Source: Chytriomyces cf. hyalinus JEL632
Lineage: Eukaryota > Chytridiomycota > Chytridiomycetes > Chytridiales > Chytriomycetaceae
Direction: 5' to 3'
NCBI GenBank assembly: GCA_025435555.1
Contig: JAIWWG010000021.1
Location: 310,001-374,000, forward strand
Length of the DNA stretch: 64,000 nucleotides
Position 1 is the stretch's first letter. Every line of letters starts with the position of its first letter. The notes beneath the pieces were generated by a model. That model searched no databases. It was not told the DNA's origin and worked only from the letters and a program-made list of their open reading frames with translations. A program made the translations under genes and the position numbers. Positions 1 to 10,320 of the stretch are shown here, in pieces.

Positions 1-414
1 CGGCAAGCACTTTTAAACGCTTTGCTGTGAAATTGGCATGGTCAGAGAAGTTTCCACACTGAAAGGGCTCACAAACTCACCGTACTCAACGGCAGCCTCG
101 ACATCATGAATAGAGCAAGGACCAACAATGACCAGCAAGCGATCGTCTTCACCGTTCAAAATGTTGCGAGCATGCCGTCTTCCTCTGACTACCGTCTCCT
201 TGGAAATGTCCGACAATGGGTTCTCCATCTCAATCATGTTTGGGGCAACTACCGCAGCCATTCCAGGTTAGCGCCTTTGTTGAAGAAATTGATGGTTCCA
301 GCACTCACTCAGCGGCTCGTAGTCGGCAACACGAGTATCTTCGACGGCAATGCTTCTATCAAATGGGGGCGAATCCCGTCTGCGCTGTAGTCGATCGGAC
401 ATGGTTTGGAGCAT
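1..414 (-). CDS. DAHP synthase (3-deoxy-D-arabino-heptulosonate-7-phosphate synthase), 5' part only
   Basis: First enzyme of the shikimate pathway, condensing phosphoenolpyruvate and erythrose 4-phosphate. Only the N-terminal part lies in the window; the gene runs off the left edge. I read three exons: 414-309, 248-81 and 24-1. Splicing the first two joins DTRVADYEPL to IAPNMIEMENPLSD in frame, and the third continues EYAKRLKVLA. The family hallmark VIVGPCSIHD is at about residues 75-85, after the usual N-terminal extension carrying the DxRVxxYxPL feedback-region motif of type I fungal/bacterial enzymes (Aro3/Aro4 type). Two in-frame ATGs (414 and 402) could start it. The reading frame is open further upstream to 498, but that stretch contains a TATA-like element and is probably promoter. 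Which feedback class (Phe- or Tyr-sensitive) it belongs to cannot be told from this fragment. Confidence 0.9.
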
Positions 415-484
415 GATGGAATGCTTAAATGCAGACGGAGGGAAAAGAAAATGCAGTGCGCAACTTTGAAATAGTCTGGCTCCC

Positions 485-492
485 TTTTTATA
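485..492 (-). promoter_or_regulatory. TATA-like element of the DAHP synthase gene
   Basis: On the minus strand the sequence reads TATAAAAA, about 70-80 nt upstream of the two candidate start codons. The spacing suits transcription starting near 460. This is why the ATG at 498, which is in frame, was not chosen as the start. Confidence 0.4.
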
Positions 493-675
493 ACCCATTT
501 CTCATTGGGTTTCAGCGGAACAAACTGAAATTTTACCACGCGCATCCTATGTACAAATTGTAGATATGACAAGGGCACGTGTTAGTTTCCGTTTTCGTTC
601 TTGAGAGACAGATCGCCTTTGATGCGTGCTGGCATTGTCGGTGTCAAGTTGATGTGAAATTGAAGCAACAAAAAA

Positions 676-2721
676 ATGCAGCTCACACTGGCACTCGCAG
701 CGCTTGTGGCCGTCTCCGCGACGTCAGCCCCATCAAAACAACCTTCCACCAAGCAACCACTCACGCGCCAACTCGTCTATTCGGATCTGTTTGCATCCGA
801 GCGATTCGCCGTAAAATTCTCAAAGCACCCAAGCGGCGACATCAGCAACGAGGGGCGCGTGGACGTATCGGTCGGCTCTCGACGCTTCTCATGCGGTATC
901 CCGGAATCATCGGAGACGCCGTCTCCGCCGCCCGCTGCAGTCACGGTCTCGCCCGATGACGCGGATGATGACCCAGAAGAGACGGCCCAGCTGGAGCGGA
1001 AACAGAGCATCTGGAGAGGCGTTAATCTGGTCTTGGCCATGTCCGAAAAGTCCTGCATGCAGTATGTGCGTTGCTGTGATGGATTCCCCATTCAATACGT
1101 GGCATATTTAACTTAAATCTGAAATCAGATCCATGGCTGGTGGCACTATGAACTATGTCCCAAGACCCACATGCGGCAGTTTCATCCGAGATCAGCAGAA
1201 GAAGCCGCGAAATATCCCAACAAGAAGCAAGACTATGTTTTGGGCAAAAGATCTACTGCTGCCTCAGCTCAATACTCGAACGCCGATATTGTCACGGTCG
1301 AACTCGAAGGAAAAACTCAGTCATACTTGAGTCTATGGTACGAGGACGGAACAGCTTGCGACATCATGGGGAATAACCCTAGGAAAACCGAAGTGCAGTT
1401 CCACTGCGTCCCCGGATACGCAGACTACATTCACTTTGTTCGCGAAACCGCGAGCTGTCAATACCTAGTCCATGTAAATTCAGCAACTCTCTGCGGCGAC
1501 GAAGCATTTAAAGCGAAACCCATTGCGCTTTCAACTGGAGCTGTCCATGGAATTGATGCAAACCTGATCCTCTGCGAACCTGTTCAGGACGACGTAATTT
1601 CATTCAAAATGGATGACGATTCAGAGTCACCGCTGTCTCTCCGCGCTTTGACCAATGTGGAACCCGGCGCATACTCGCTTGCATCCATGTATCCCGACGT
1701 TCTTCAAGCAGCTGCAAAAGAAGATCCCATGGCCGCCGCCGTTGTGAAAGCCTTGACTGGAAAAAAGTCGGGCTCACGGATGACGAATTTGATCAACAAT
1801 GAGGATTTGATGAAAAAGGTTCAGCAGGCGCTCTCTGAATTGACCAAAGGTGATGCCACGTTGAACGATGGAAGCGAACTGAAAATGGTCGAGCTTGTGA
1901 TTGACGAGGAAGGGAATATTGTGATGGAGAGGGGCGACGTCGCAACTCTGCAGAAGTTTATGGGCAGCGATGTTGCTGAAGATCTTAAAACTGTGGACAC
2001 AGTTACGGCAGACCAGACGGCTGGCGATAGTGACAAGGCAGGAGTCACTGCAGAGGTCGAATCAACTCAACCGCCGACAAAGCGCAGCATGGATGAAGCC
2101 ATTCAGCAGCTCGTCGATGTAACAGAAGAACGCAATCGGAAGATTCTGAAGGCACACGAGGAGAAAGTTGCGAGATTAAAGCAAGAGCATGAGGCCCTGC
2201 ATGCAGAGCTTATGAAGAAAACTGAAGAAGCGCATGCGGCTCATATGAAACGACACGACGAACTACACCAAAAGAATGTGGACCGTGACGCAAGGCCGGC
2301 GCAGCTGCCTGAAGGACATATTGTGCGTGTCGTTCAAGAAGAGCAACGTGCCAAACGCGCTGCAGATCAAGCAAATCAGGAATCTTCTGAGAGCAGCCAG
2401 AGGTCCTCTGAATCATACTCTTCAGAAACAGTTGTGGAAGACGGCCGGATCGTCAAACAGAAATCAGAAGGAACAGCTGCGCACCAAGAAAGTCGAAATG
2501 GTGCTGAAGGCCCCATCGAAGTGATCACTGTGGATGGCAATGACGGGAACCTGGCAGATTTGAAGGACAAAGTCCGCGAGATTTTGAAAAATCGGAAAGC
2601 TGCGTCCGCAAAAGACGTTGAAGCAGCAAAGGCGTTGTTGGCTCAACGGATCCAAAACATGCGCGCAAAGAAGGAAAATGAGAAACAAAATAAGGAAGCA
2701 ACCGCTCACGACGAGCTGTAA
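676..2721 (+). CDS. OS-9/Yos9-like ER lectin of ER-associated degradation
   Basis: An ER-lumenal lectin that reads trimmed mannose on misfolded glycoproteins and hands them to the Hrd1 ubiquitin ligase. The start at 676 gives a signal peptide (hydrophobic LALAALVAV, small residues before the mature part). One intron, 1066-1128, is removed so that CMQY joins IHGWWHYELC in frame. The MRH (mannose-6-phosphate receptor homology) domain follows: GWWHYELC, LWYEDGTACDI, RKTEVQFHC, ETASCQY and a final Cys, which are the sugar-contact and disulfide positions of the family. A long charged region rich in Glu, Lys and Gln with probable coiled coil occupies roughly residues 290-500. The protein ends in HDEL, the fungal ER-retrieval signal, as in yeast Yos9. 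The ORF is longer than the MRH core needs; the C-terminal half is not recognised. It is divergent from the DAHP synthase gene. Confidence 0.9.
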
Positions 2722-2725
2722 TAAA
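2720..2725 (+). terminator. AATAAA polyadenylation signal overlapping the OS-9 stop codon
   Basis: The stop TAA is followed directly by TAAAG, so the hexamer AATAAA begins inside the stop codon. The signal is placed by motif only. Confidence 0.35.
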
Positions 2726-2919
2726 GCATCCGCTGAGTAAATATCTTGTCTGAATGATGCCAATGCCATCCAATGTCATACATACTTCTTAAATGAGCAG
2801 TTGCTAGACCTCAATTCTACATTGAAAGTAGCTGCGGTTCTATGATGAGCAAAAAAGTACCTCTGACATCAGTTTATTCATGCAGGTTTGACATGCACAG
2901 TGCGAAAGAAAAAGGTGCA

Positions 2920-3660
2920 TCATGGATGTTGGCTGTGAAAATCAGCGTAAATACCATCCAAAATAGCTTCAAGCTTGTCATTGACGCCTCGACATCCATT
3001 CGTAACCTTTTGAGCCCATTCCATGTACTCCTTGATCCTTTGCTCTGACCTGGAATGTGGATGAAAACTTCAGAGTGAGCATGATCGCCCATTCAGACAC
3101 TCAAAATCACGCTTACCATCCCAGTGGCGGGGACTTCACTATATCCCTCAGATTATAAATCTTGTCCGCCATTTTGATGCGTTTTGCTTGATCGGATACG
3201 AACGGAGCTTTCTCGATTTGAAGCCTGTCCGAAACAGAATGGGATTTGAGGTTGGATGTTCGAACAAGTTGCATGGGAGGAAAAACTGAACCGTTTGCGC
3301 TCCTTCTTTTCGAGCGTTTTGTCGTCCGTCACTTCAGAAACAAGTTTGCGCACAGTGGGACCGAATCGCGCTTCAATCTGAAAAAAAGCTCCTGTGGTCA
3401 AGCATGCTCATCCTATGCAGCTGCAAAGTATATCAAAAGGGACAAACCTCTTCGAAAGTGGTGTCCGTGTCTTCGACCGTGTCATGGAGAAGGGCGGCAA
3501 CGAGCGTGTCCGTATCGTCCACATTGCCCTCCGCAGTGAGGACCCGGCAAACACCGATGCAGTGGTTGATGTACGGAGCCTGTTCCGCATTCATGCGACG
3601 CTGGTTCACGTGTTTGGTGGCGGCAAAGTCGGCAGCTTCGATAATTGCATAGCCACTCAT
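2920..3660 (-). CDS. MESH1-type guanosine-3',5'-bis(diphosphate) 3'-pyrophosphohydrolase (HDDC3 family)
   Basis: A small stand-alone HD-domain hydrolase of the SpoT/RelA superfamily. Eukaryotic MESH1 removes the 3' pyrophosphate of ppGpp in vitro and acts as an NADPH phosphatase. Four exons were read: 3660-3448, 3377-3292, 3224-3117 and 3049-2920. Each junction restores family sequence: TFEE|IEARFG, KKERKR|LQIEKAP and PPLGW|SEQRIKEYMEWAQ. The metal-binding HD motif is LLHDTVEDTD at about residues 57-66, with the upstream NHCIGV His at about 32. The family motifs EVTDDKTL and ADKIYNLRD are both intact. Total length of about 178 residues matches MESH1, with no synthetase, TGS or ACT domain. The start codon lies 86 nt from that of eRF1 on the other strand, so the two probably share a promoter region. 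Confidence 0.93.
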
Positions 3661-3746
3661 TGTGGTGAAGGTCAGTTAAATATTTCGAAACAGATCAACA
3701 AGTGTGGACCTAAATTTTTCTTTTTTCCAACCAACCAACCGCAAGC
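3661..3746. promoter_or_regulatory. 86-nt divergent intergenic region between MESH1 and eRF1
   Basis: This is the whole space between the two start codons. It must hold both 5' leaders and at least part of both promoters. It contains a T-rich stretch and CCAACCAACC shortly before the eRF1 ATG. No clear TATA element is seen. Confidence 0.5.
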
Positions 3747-5538
3747 ATGGCCGATAATCCAGATGGCGACGCCAACATTGAGATGTGGTAAGTGTCTCTG
3801 CTGACTGCCCTCCTACCCTTCGAGACGCAGCGAGCTCACCTCACCTCACCTTCCCCCACAAACAGGAAGATCAAGAAGCTGAGTGAGTGCTGCTATTTGT
3901 TCACACAGACGACCCTCTTGCAAATATCCTCAACCCCTCTTCGCACCGTTTTTCGAATTCAGTCAAGGGACTGGAGCAGGCTCGAGGAAATGGAACTTCC
4001 ATGATCTCTCTCATTTTGCCGGTGAAGCACCAATCTTGACCTCCCCTTGTGCTGGCATGAGCTGTGTCTGACTTTCATTTCTCAAAAGCCCGGAACGCAA
4101 ATCTCCCAATCGGCGAAAATGCTGGCCGACGAATACGGAACGGCCTCCAACATCAAGTCTCGTGTGAACCGTCTTTCCGTTCTCTCTGCCATCACTTCAA
4201 CTCAACAGCGTCTTAAATTGTACAACAAGACTCCACCCAACGGTCTTGTCGTCTACTGGTGCGCATAACTCATCTTGGTGACATCTTCCCCAAATCTAAC
4301 TCAGAAAAAAAAAAAAAAGTGGAACGATTCTTACAGCCGAAGGCAAAGAAAAGCAAGTCACAATTGACTTTGAACCTTTCAAACCCATCAACACATCCCT
4401 ATACATGTGCGACAACAAATTCCACACCGAAGCTCTCAGCGAGCTCATGGAAAGCGACTCCCGCTTTGGATTCATTGTCATGGACGGAAACGGAACCCTG
4501 TTTGGCTACTTGACTGGAAACACGCGTGAAATTATTCACAAATTCACTGTCGATTTGCCAAAAAAGCACGGTCGTGGTGGTCAGTCTGCTCTGCGTTTTG
4601 CCCGTCTGCGTGTCGAGAAGCGTCACAACTACGTGAGAAAGGTTGCCGAACATGCTGTGCAGTTTTTCATCACGGATGACAAAGTCAACTGCACGGGATT
4701 GGTGCTTGCAGGAAGCGCTGATTTCAAAACAGAGTTGTCTCAATCTGACTTGTTTGACATGCGGCTGCAAGCGAAAATTATCAAAGTTGTGGACGTTTCG
4801 TATGGAGGCGAGAACGGTTTCAACCAAGCGATTGAATTGTCGCAGGAAGTGCTTTCAAACGTCAAGTTTATTCAAGAAAAGAAGCTCATTCAGAAGTACT
4901 TTGACGAAATTTCTCAGGACACGGGTTGGTTTTTTTGCAAAAGCAGGCTCGAGTTTATTTGTATATACTAAAAAGAAACACCTCCTCTACAGGCCGATAC
5001 TGCTTCGGAATTGAGGATACGCTGAAGGCGCTGGACTTGGGTGCAGTCGAAACTCTGATTGTTTTTGAGGGATTAGACGTTGCACGATATGTTCTCAAGA
5101 ATCCAGTCACTGGAGAGGAGGTTATCAAGCACTTGAACAAGGATCAGGAAGCAAAGCGTGAAAACTTTGTGGATCAGGAGACAAGCACGGACTTGGAAAC
5201 CGTAGATAAAATGCCACTTCTCGAATGGGTACTGAGATTCATAAGTTTTATGTTTATGATGAATGCTGAAAGTGGTATTTTTTGTTTCTCTTTTCCAGTT
5301 TGCTGAGAAGTACAAGGATTTCGGTGCCACGTTGGAGTTTGTCACGAACAAATCTCAGGAAGGTTCTCAGTTTGTGAAGGGCTTTGGTGGAATTGGAGGA
5401 CTCTTGCGCTACAAGGTGAGCTGAACCTTTTCCTGACGTGCGTTTAGTTACAAAGACATTAACCTCGTTTGGTTTCTTCAGGTTGACTTCGCAGGGATGT
5501 CTGCTGATTCTGATGAGGAATACTACGACTCGGATTAA
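3747..5538 (+). CDS. Eukaryotic peptide chain release factor 1 (eRF1)
   Basis: Recognises all three stop codons in the ribosomal A site and triggers peptide release, working with eRF3. Eight exons: 3747-3787, 3866-3882, 3963-4021, 4089-4258, 4320-4924, 4993-5228, 5299-5415 and 5482-5538. Domain 1 carries [11 protein letters not shown] (the NIKS stop-codon motif) and YMCDNKF (the YxCxxxF motif). Domain 2 carries [12 protein letters not shown] with the universal GGQ. Domain 3 includes [16 protein letters not shown] and an acidic tail ending EEYYDSD. All key residues are standard, so nothing in the sequence suggests an altered genetic code. Exon 2 is only 17 nt. The acceptor of exon 5 follows a run of 14 A and uses AAG. 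The gene is convergent with the carboxylase downstream. Confidence 0.97.
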
Positions 5539-5751
5539 ATTGACCCCCGCTCTTCAGTTTTCTGGTAAATGATGAGACATAGGATTTCGCCTTCTTGTTT
5601 TTTTTCTCTTTCCACACGCTTTTGTTTTGTTTGGGGTATTGAAGGGAAATACAAATTCTTTGGGGGATATCAAAAATTGCGATTTTATAAATGGTGTTCC
5701 ATATACTCGCTCTTGACGTTTATAAATGACATAATCCCCCCTTCTTCAAAA

Positions 5752-8499
5752 TCACTCAATCTTTGCCACAACCTCTCCCGCCTTGACCATGTCACCCTCC
5801 TTCACAGTCACAGTCACAATCCCTGCCACTGTTGCACGAATCTTGGTCTCCATTTTCATGCTCTCAATCGTTAGAATTGTGTCTCCAACTTTGACAGATG
5901 TGCCGGTCGTGCTGTTGACTGAAATTACTCGACATGGCATTGGTGTGATGAGAACTCCGTCTTGAAGAAAACAGAGGAGATTTAAGATGCACGGCAGGGG
6001 GCAGTTGCAAATTTTGTTGGGGACAAAAATACCTTTACTTCCACCTCCAGATTGGGCAGACTTGTATGGATCTGCAACACCCAGTACATAAAACTTGCCA
6101 CCCCATTCAGGAGAATGCATAAACATTTTCTCATCAAAAGACGACACCGTCAACGATTTCTGCACGCCATCTGTTTTCAAGGGTGAAAAAATAAGTAAAA
6201 AGTGAGCTGGAAAACAATGCATGAAAACAAATTCTATTTTACCACTGATAAAACGGATACTCGCGTTCACCCAATCAGCACCACCTTCATCAAATTGACT
6301 CTTCACAAGGGCCGCTTCACCATCCCAAACAACAGTCGCCTTTGGAGTTTGAACTTTACTTTTTGGTGCAGCCGGAACGAGCGTGGACACGCGGAAACGA
6401 AATTGAGCATCAGCGGCACCTTCGTAATTCGGAAGAACCGTGTACTCTACGAGCAATGCGTTTGCGTCTTCCTCAATGCCTTCAGGTTTTTTGATCAAAT
6501 CAAACTGCACAGATTGCATCTTGTAAGGAACGTTTCGGAATCCAGACTGAACGCGTCGGTAAGGCAAGTTGCTCGCAATGGCTTGCTTCTTCTTGAGAGA
6601 CCATCCAAACAGTGCTGCACCCAAACAACCCGTGACCAGATTTTTCAAGGATACCATTGGATCAACGGATATGCTTTTTTGAATCCTGGCCACTACACCG
6701 GTATCATAAGCACCCGTCCTAAAGTCCTTGAATCTAAGCGCCTGAACCAGGAATTCAATATTATGCGCAGGAAGTCCCAGCAAACAAGTGTCTGTTAGGA
6801 TAGAGAGCATTCGGTCAATGGCTTCGATTCGCGTTGGAGCATGGATGGTGAGTTTTGAGATCATTGGATCATAATAGTTTGTGATTTCAGAGCCTTCGAC
6901 AATGCCGCTGTCGGAGCGAATGGCAATGCCGGATTTGGGAAGACTCCATTTTGAGATTTTGCCAGTGGCTGGGAAAAATTCGTTGTCTGGATCTTCGGCG
7001 TAGATACGAACTTCAATCGCATGGCCCTGGAAATGTGAGACGGCGCTATCAGTACTCAATTTCCCTCAGGCATCGCAAAATCTGGGAAGGATATTACCTT
7101 CATTTTCACGCCGCCTGACTGGTCAAGAAAAGCCTTCAAAGTTCCTCCCTGCGCAACCCAAATCTGCAACGCAACCAGATCCAGTCCCGTGACAGCTTCC
7201 GTTACAGGATGCTCAACTTGAAGGCGTGTGTTGACTTCAAGAAAGTAATATTTCCCTGTCGCACCATCCACAATAAATTCGACGGTGCCTGCGCCGACAT
7301 ACGAAATCAAAGACGCAATCGCGACAGCGGAGGAAGTCATTTTTTCGCGCAAGTCCTTGGTCAAAAATGGAGATGGGCATTCCTGGAAGGGGTTTGTTTT
7401 TCTTGTCAAGTCTGCGCGCTTCGATTTACAAAACAACAAGAAGGGGGCACCTCAATAATTTTCTGGTGTCGTCTTTGCACCGAGCACTCCCGTTCAAACA
7501 ATGCCACAACGTTTCCATGGTTGTCTCCAAAGATTTGAATTTCAATATGTCTGGCTGTTTCAATGTACTTTTCCACAAGGAGTCGCGCATCTCCAAACGA
7601 TCGACTTGCTTCACCCTGCGCTCCAGATATTTCCTCCTTTAACCTGACGCGCGTGTATTGGTAAGGCTACTGACTGACTGGGAACTCACGAGAAAAAAAA
7701 GTAGCTCAACTGTTCAGCGTTTCGGACGACGCGCATTCCTTTCCCACCACCACCAGCACTGGCTTTCAGAAGGACAGGAAACCCAATCTTTAGACTCTCC
7801 TTCACAAGCGTCTCAATCGATTGGTCGGTGCCATTGTAACCTGGAAGCAACGGCACTTGCGGCGCACGCGTCGAAAGAAGCAATTTTGCAGAAATCTTTT
7901 TTGAAATGCAACGTTTGAGATTATCAAAACTTTCGAAGGAGAGCGAGTTGTTTTTTACCTTGTCCCCAATTGCAAGGATTGATTCTGGTCGCGGACCAAT
8001 AAAGACAATATTGTTCTTGGCGCACTTGTTTGCAAAGTCGGCATTCTCTGACAGGAAGCCGTAACCTTTTGTATAAAAACAAAGAAAACGCAACGAGGTT
8101 AACAAAAGAAGAGAGACGGGGGGGGGACAAAGTTTTTGCGCGCGCGCGAATTCAAAATACCAGGATGCACGGCGGCTGCGCCCGTTGTAATGCACGCGTG
8201 GATGATCTTGTCCGCGTCGAGGTAACTCAGGCTTGGAACTGAGTCGCCGATGCAAACAGCCTCGTCGGCCATGGACACATGGGGTGCATGAGCATCTGCA
8301 TGCGAGTAGACGGCAACAGTTCGGATGCCGAGTTGTTTGCATGACTTCATGACTCTGCATATAGGGTATGGGGTTTAGCGGACCTGACCAGCAGTAACGG
8401 GGCCCGGCATTGGCGGTTGGAAGTGAGAGAGAGAGAGACGGACCGACAGGCAATCTCGCCGCGATTCGCTACGAGGATCTTTGGGATGGCCACAGTCAT
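5752..8499 (-). CDS. Biotin-dependent acyl-CoA carboxylase alpha subunit, probably 3-methylcrotonyl-CoA carboxylase
   Basis: Carries biotin carboxylase and the biotin carrier domain of a mitochondrial carboxylase; methylcrotonyl-CoA carboxylase acts in leucine breakdown. The N-terminus reads [14 protein letters not shown], then an intron leads into [10 protein letters not shown]. Further on come [10 protein letters not shown], the ATP-grasp glycine loop [40 protein letters not shown] and [10 protein letters not shown]. The C-terminal biotinyl site is ESMKMETKI, with the lysine to be biotinylated, ending [10 protein letters not shown]. There are at least seven short introns. The only ATG in frame is at 8499, which leaves no mitochondrial presequence; a basic 28-codon ORF lies just upstream in another frame (see 8496-8582). 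Propionyl-CoA carboxylase alpha is the main alternative. The beta subunit is not in this window. Confidence 0.8.
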
Positions 8500-8582
8500 T
8501 TGCGAGTGTTTTTGGCGAGTGCAATTTTGTGGGGTTGTGACCAAACACAGGTCTGGACGCCACTTTTGCAAATCCGCTTCAT
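8496..8582 (-). other. 28-codon upstream ORF resembling a mitochondrial presequence, overlapping the carboxylase start
   Basis: ATG at 8582 opens a 28-codon ORF starting MKRICKSGVQTCVW and ending [10 protein letters not shown]. It has about eight basic and no acidic residues, like a mitochondrial targeting peptide. Its TGA stop overlaps the carboxylase ATG as ATGA, so it is one frame away from the enzyme. It could be a regulatory uORF, the true presequence displaced by an indel or assembly error (for example in the AAAAA run near 8506), or chance. Confidence 0.45.
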
Positions 8583-8645
8583 TTTTTTATTTTTTTTATT
8601 TTACTTTATTATTACACAACCTCCTTCTTTCTTCTTGCTTCATTT

Positions 8646-8676
8646 ATTATTATTATTGTTATTATTGTTATTATTG
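8646..8676. repeat. ATT trinucleotide microsatellite
   Basis: About ten imperfect ATT/GTT units on the plus strand, between the 5' end of the carboxylase gene and the 3' end of the next minus-strand gene. It is preceded by a T-rich tract at 8580-8610. Confidence 0.8.
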
Positions 8677-8686
8677 CTGATGAGTT

Positions 8687-9753
8687 TCATGCATTGAGAC
8701 TGACGATGCTGCGGCGTATCCACGAGAACCACGACGTTGAAGTGACAGAGACAGGCAGGTTCAGGATCTGCGGTTGCGGTACTGCGTGTGTGCTTGTCTC
8801 CTGGGACGGCGTTGCCTGTGCAGGGCTGGAGTGTGACATGCGTCTGGGCGGAATGCGGACATAACGCGGGTATGGCTTTGGAGCGGAATGCTGCGGCAGC
8901 GGCGGGGGCGCCCGGCATGGCGGTTTTGAGTCCACCAGATTTCCGCACTGTGTTAAACGAGTCAAATAAAGCGCGGGTTAAGAAGACTTTGTTTTTTCAC
9001 AAAAGATTTACAAACCTTGTTGATGACTTTGTCGAGGCCATTTATGCAAAGTTGATTTTTGGCCGAGAGAGACTTGAGAACACGTGTCCAGGTTCTGAGC
9101 ACACTTTGCTCAATGATACCCTTTTTGAGAAGAAAGAGCAGAATGGGCATGTGCGTATCGGCGCGAGATCCCTTGTCCCAAGGATCCGTCGTGCTGAGAC
9201 AAGTTTGAACCAAGCACGCGTCGAGCAGGATGCTGAGGGCCTCCATCTGCATCTTGGGAGTATCGATGATGGTTTGGAGGACTCCAAGCACGCGGTCTTC
9301 GGCAAGCTGTGGGTTGGTGTAAAATGAGTCATGTGAGTTTCAAACTTTGGCAAGATAAAAAAAAAACCCGCCGCGGCCCCTCACCCATTCCACGAAACCT
9401 GCCGCCGAAACACTGCAGCGGTTATCGACACAGTCCTGGCTGCTCATGGTGCTGACAAGCTCCTCGAGCGTCGCCGCAACAGTACGCGCAGCAGTGCTGA
9501 ACCGTCTGACTGGCTTCTGCACAGGTTTGACGCCACAGTACGCGCTCTCAGGTTTCGCAGCAGCTTTCTCGCCAGATTCCTCCTCACAGCGCGTGGCACA
9601 GGGATCCACATACCAGTGTGCCGTCTCAGCGTGGGTGACATGGCCGCTGCAGGCCCAGTTCTCGGCTGCAGCATCCATCATCAGCAGCGTCGTCGCTGAA
9701 GAGTCCGAGTTGCTTCTGGCCGCGCACGATGACACATATGACGCTTCGAACAT
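8687..9753 (-). CDS. Unrecognised protein, about 310 residues, three exons
   Basis: I do not recognise this protein. Exon 1 starts at ATG 9753 (MFEASYVSSC) and runs to AAGFVEW at about 9386. A GTGAGG donor and CACAG acceptor join it to LAEDRVLGVLQTIIDT. A second intron after LDKVINK leads to CGNLVDSKPPC and a stop at 8687. The N-terminal third is rich in Ala, Ser and Cys. The middle (LAEDRVLG to INK, about 97 residues) is helical and Leu-rich, as in armadillo/HEAT-like or cyclin-like folds, but no motif fixes this. The last 87 residues are Pro/Ser-rich and end in a hydrophobic SWFSWIRRSIVSLNA. Coding status rests on frame continuity across two plausible introns and on the lack of a better alternative. 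Confidence 0.55.
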
Positions 9754-10098
9754 GTTCTCTCTTTTTTTCTGTCTTTCTAGATTGTCCTTGTTCAGAAAAA
9801 ACACGTCTTTTTAAATATTCAACAAAGGAAAGAAAAAAAAAAAAATTGTTCGTATTACGTCGGTTTTTGATGGGGCGTCACTCTGACCAAAAAACGGTTG
9901 TTTTGCGCGTCAAGAAATCTTTCATTTCAAGCTGAACTGTCTTGTAAGATGTGAAGTGAGTGTCATTCATTCATTCATGCATGCATGGTCCACACATGTC
10001 CATCTGCTGTGCAGGCAGACAGATCGGGTGCTCTTTACTTAGAGACCAAATCTAATATAGTAGTACTCTGTAGCTTCTATAAAAGGCGGTGTCATCAA
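9754..10098. other. Intergenic region upstream of the tRNA
   Basis: Non-coding spacer between the unrecognised gene and tRNA-Gln. It contains an A-rich tract (about 9828-9845) and a short CATTCATTCATGCATGCATG stretch near 9965. I see no supported gene. Confidence 0.5.
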
Positions 10099-10170
10099 GG
10101 TTGTATAGTGTAGTGGTTATCACCCTGGTTTCTGATACCAGTAACCCCGGTTCGAATCCGGGTACGACCT
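10099..10170 (+). tRNA. tRNA-Gln (anticodon CTG)
   Basis: A 72-nt cloverleaf without intron. Acceptor GGTTGTA pairs with TACGACC (one G-T), leaving discriminator T. The D arm is GTGTAGTGGTTATCAC. The anticodon stem CTGGT/ACCAG closes the loop TTCTGAT, with CTG at positions 34-36, reading CAG. The T arm is CCCGG-TTCGAAT-CCGGG. Internal pol III A and B boxes are present, and a TTTTT terminator follows about 12 nt downstream at 10182. CCA is not encoded, as normal in eukaryotes. Confidence 0.95.
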
Positions 10171-10320
10171 GTCCAGATGTTATTTTTCTTTCTTGTCCCT
10201 TCTTCCGTCATCCCTTTGCATTCTTCCTGTCCCCTCTAAAAAACTAGTTCAAGAGGCGCAATTATCCCATTTATTATCATCTACTCAAAGTTGTGTGAAG
10301 GTCAGTCAGTCTAGTCTAGT

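Noticed and set aside
8580-8680. T-rich and ATT tracts as a transposon end or retroelement poly(A) tail
   Set aside because: No target-site duplication or element sequence next to it; simple-sequence drift explains it.
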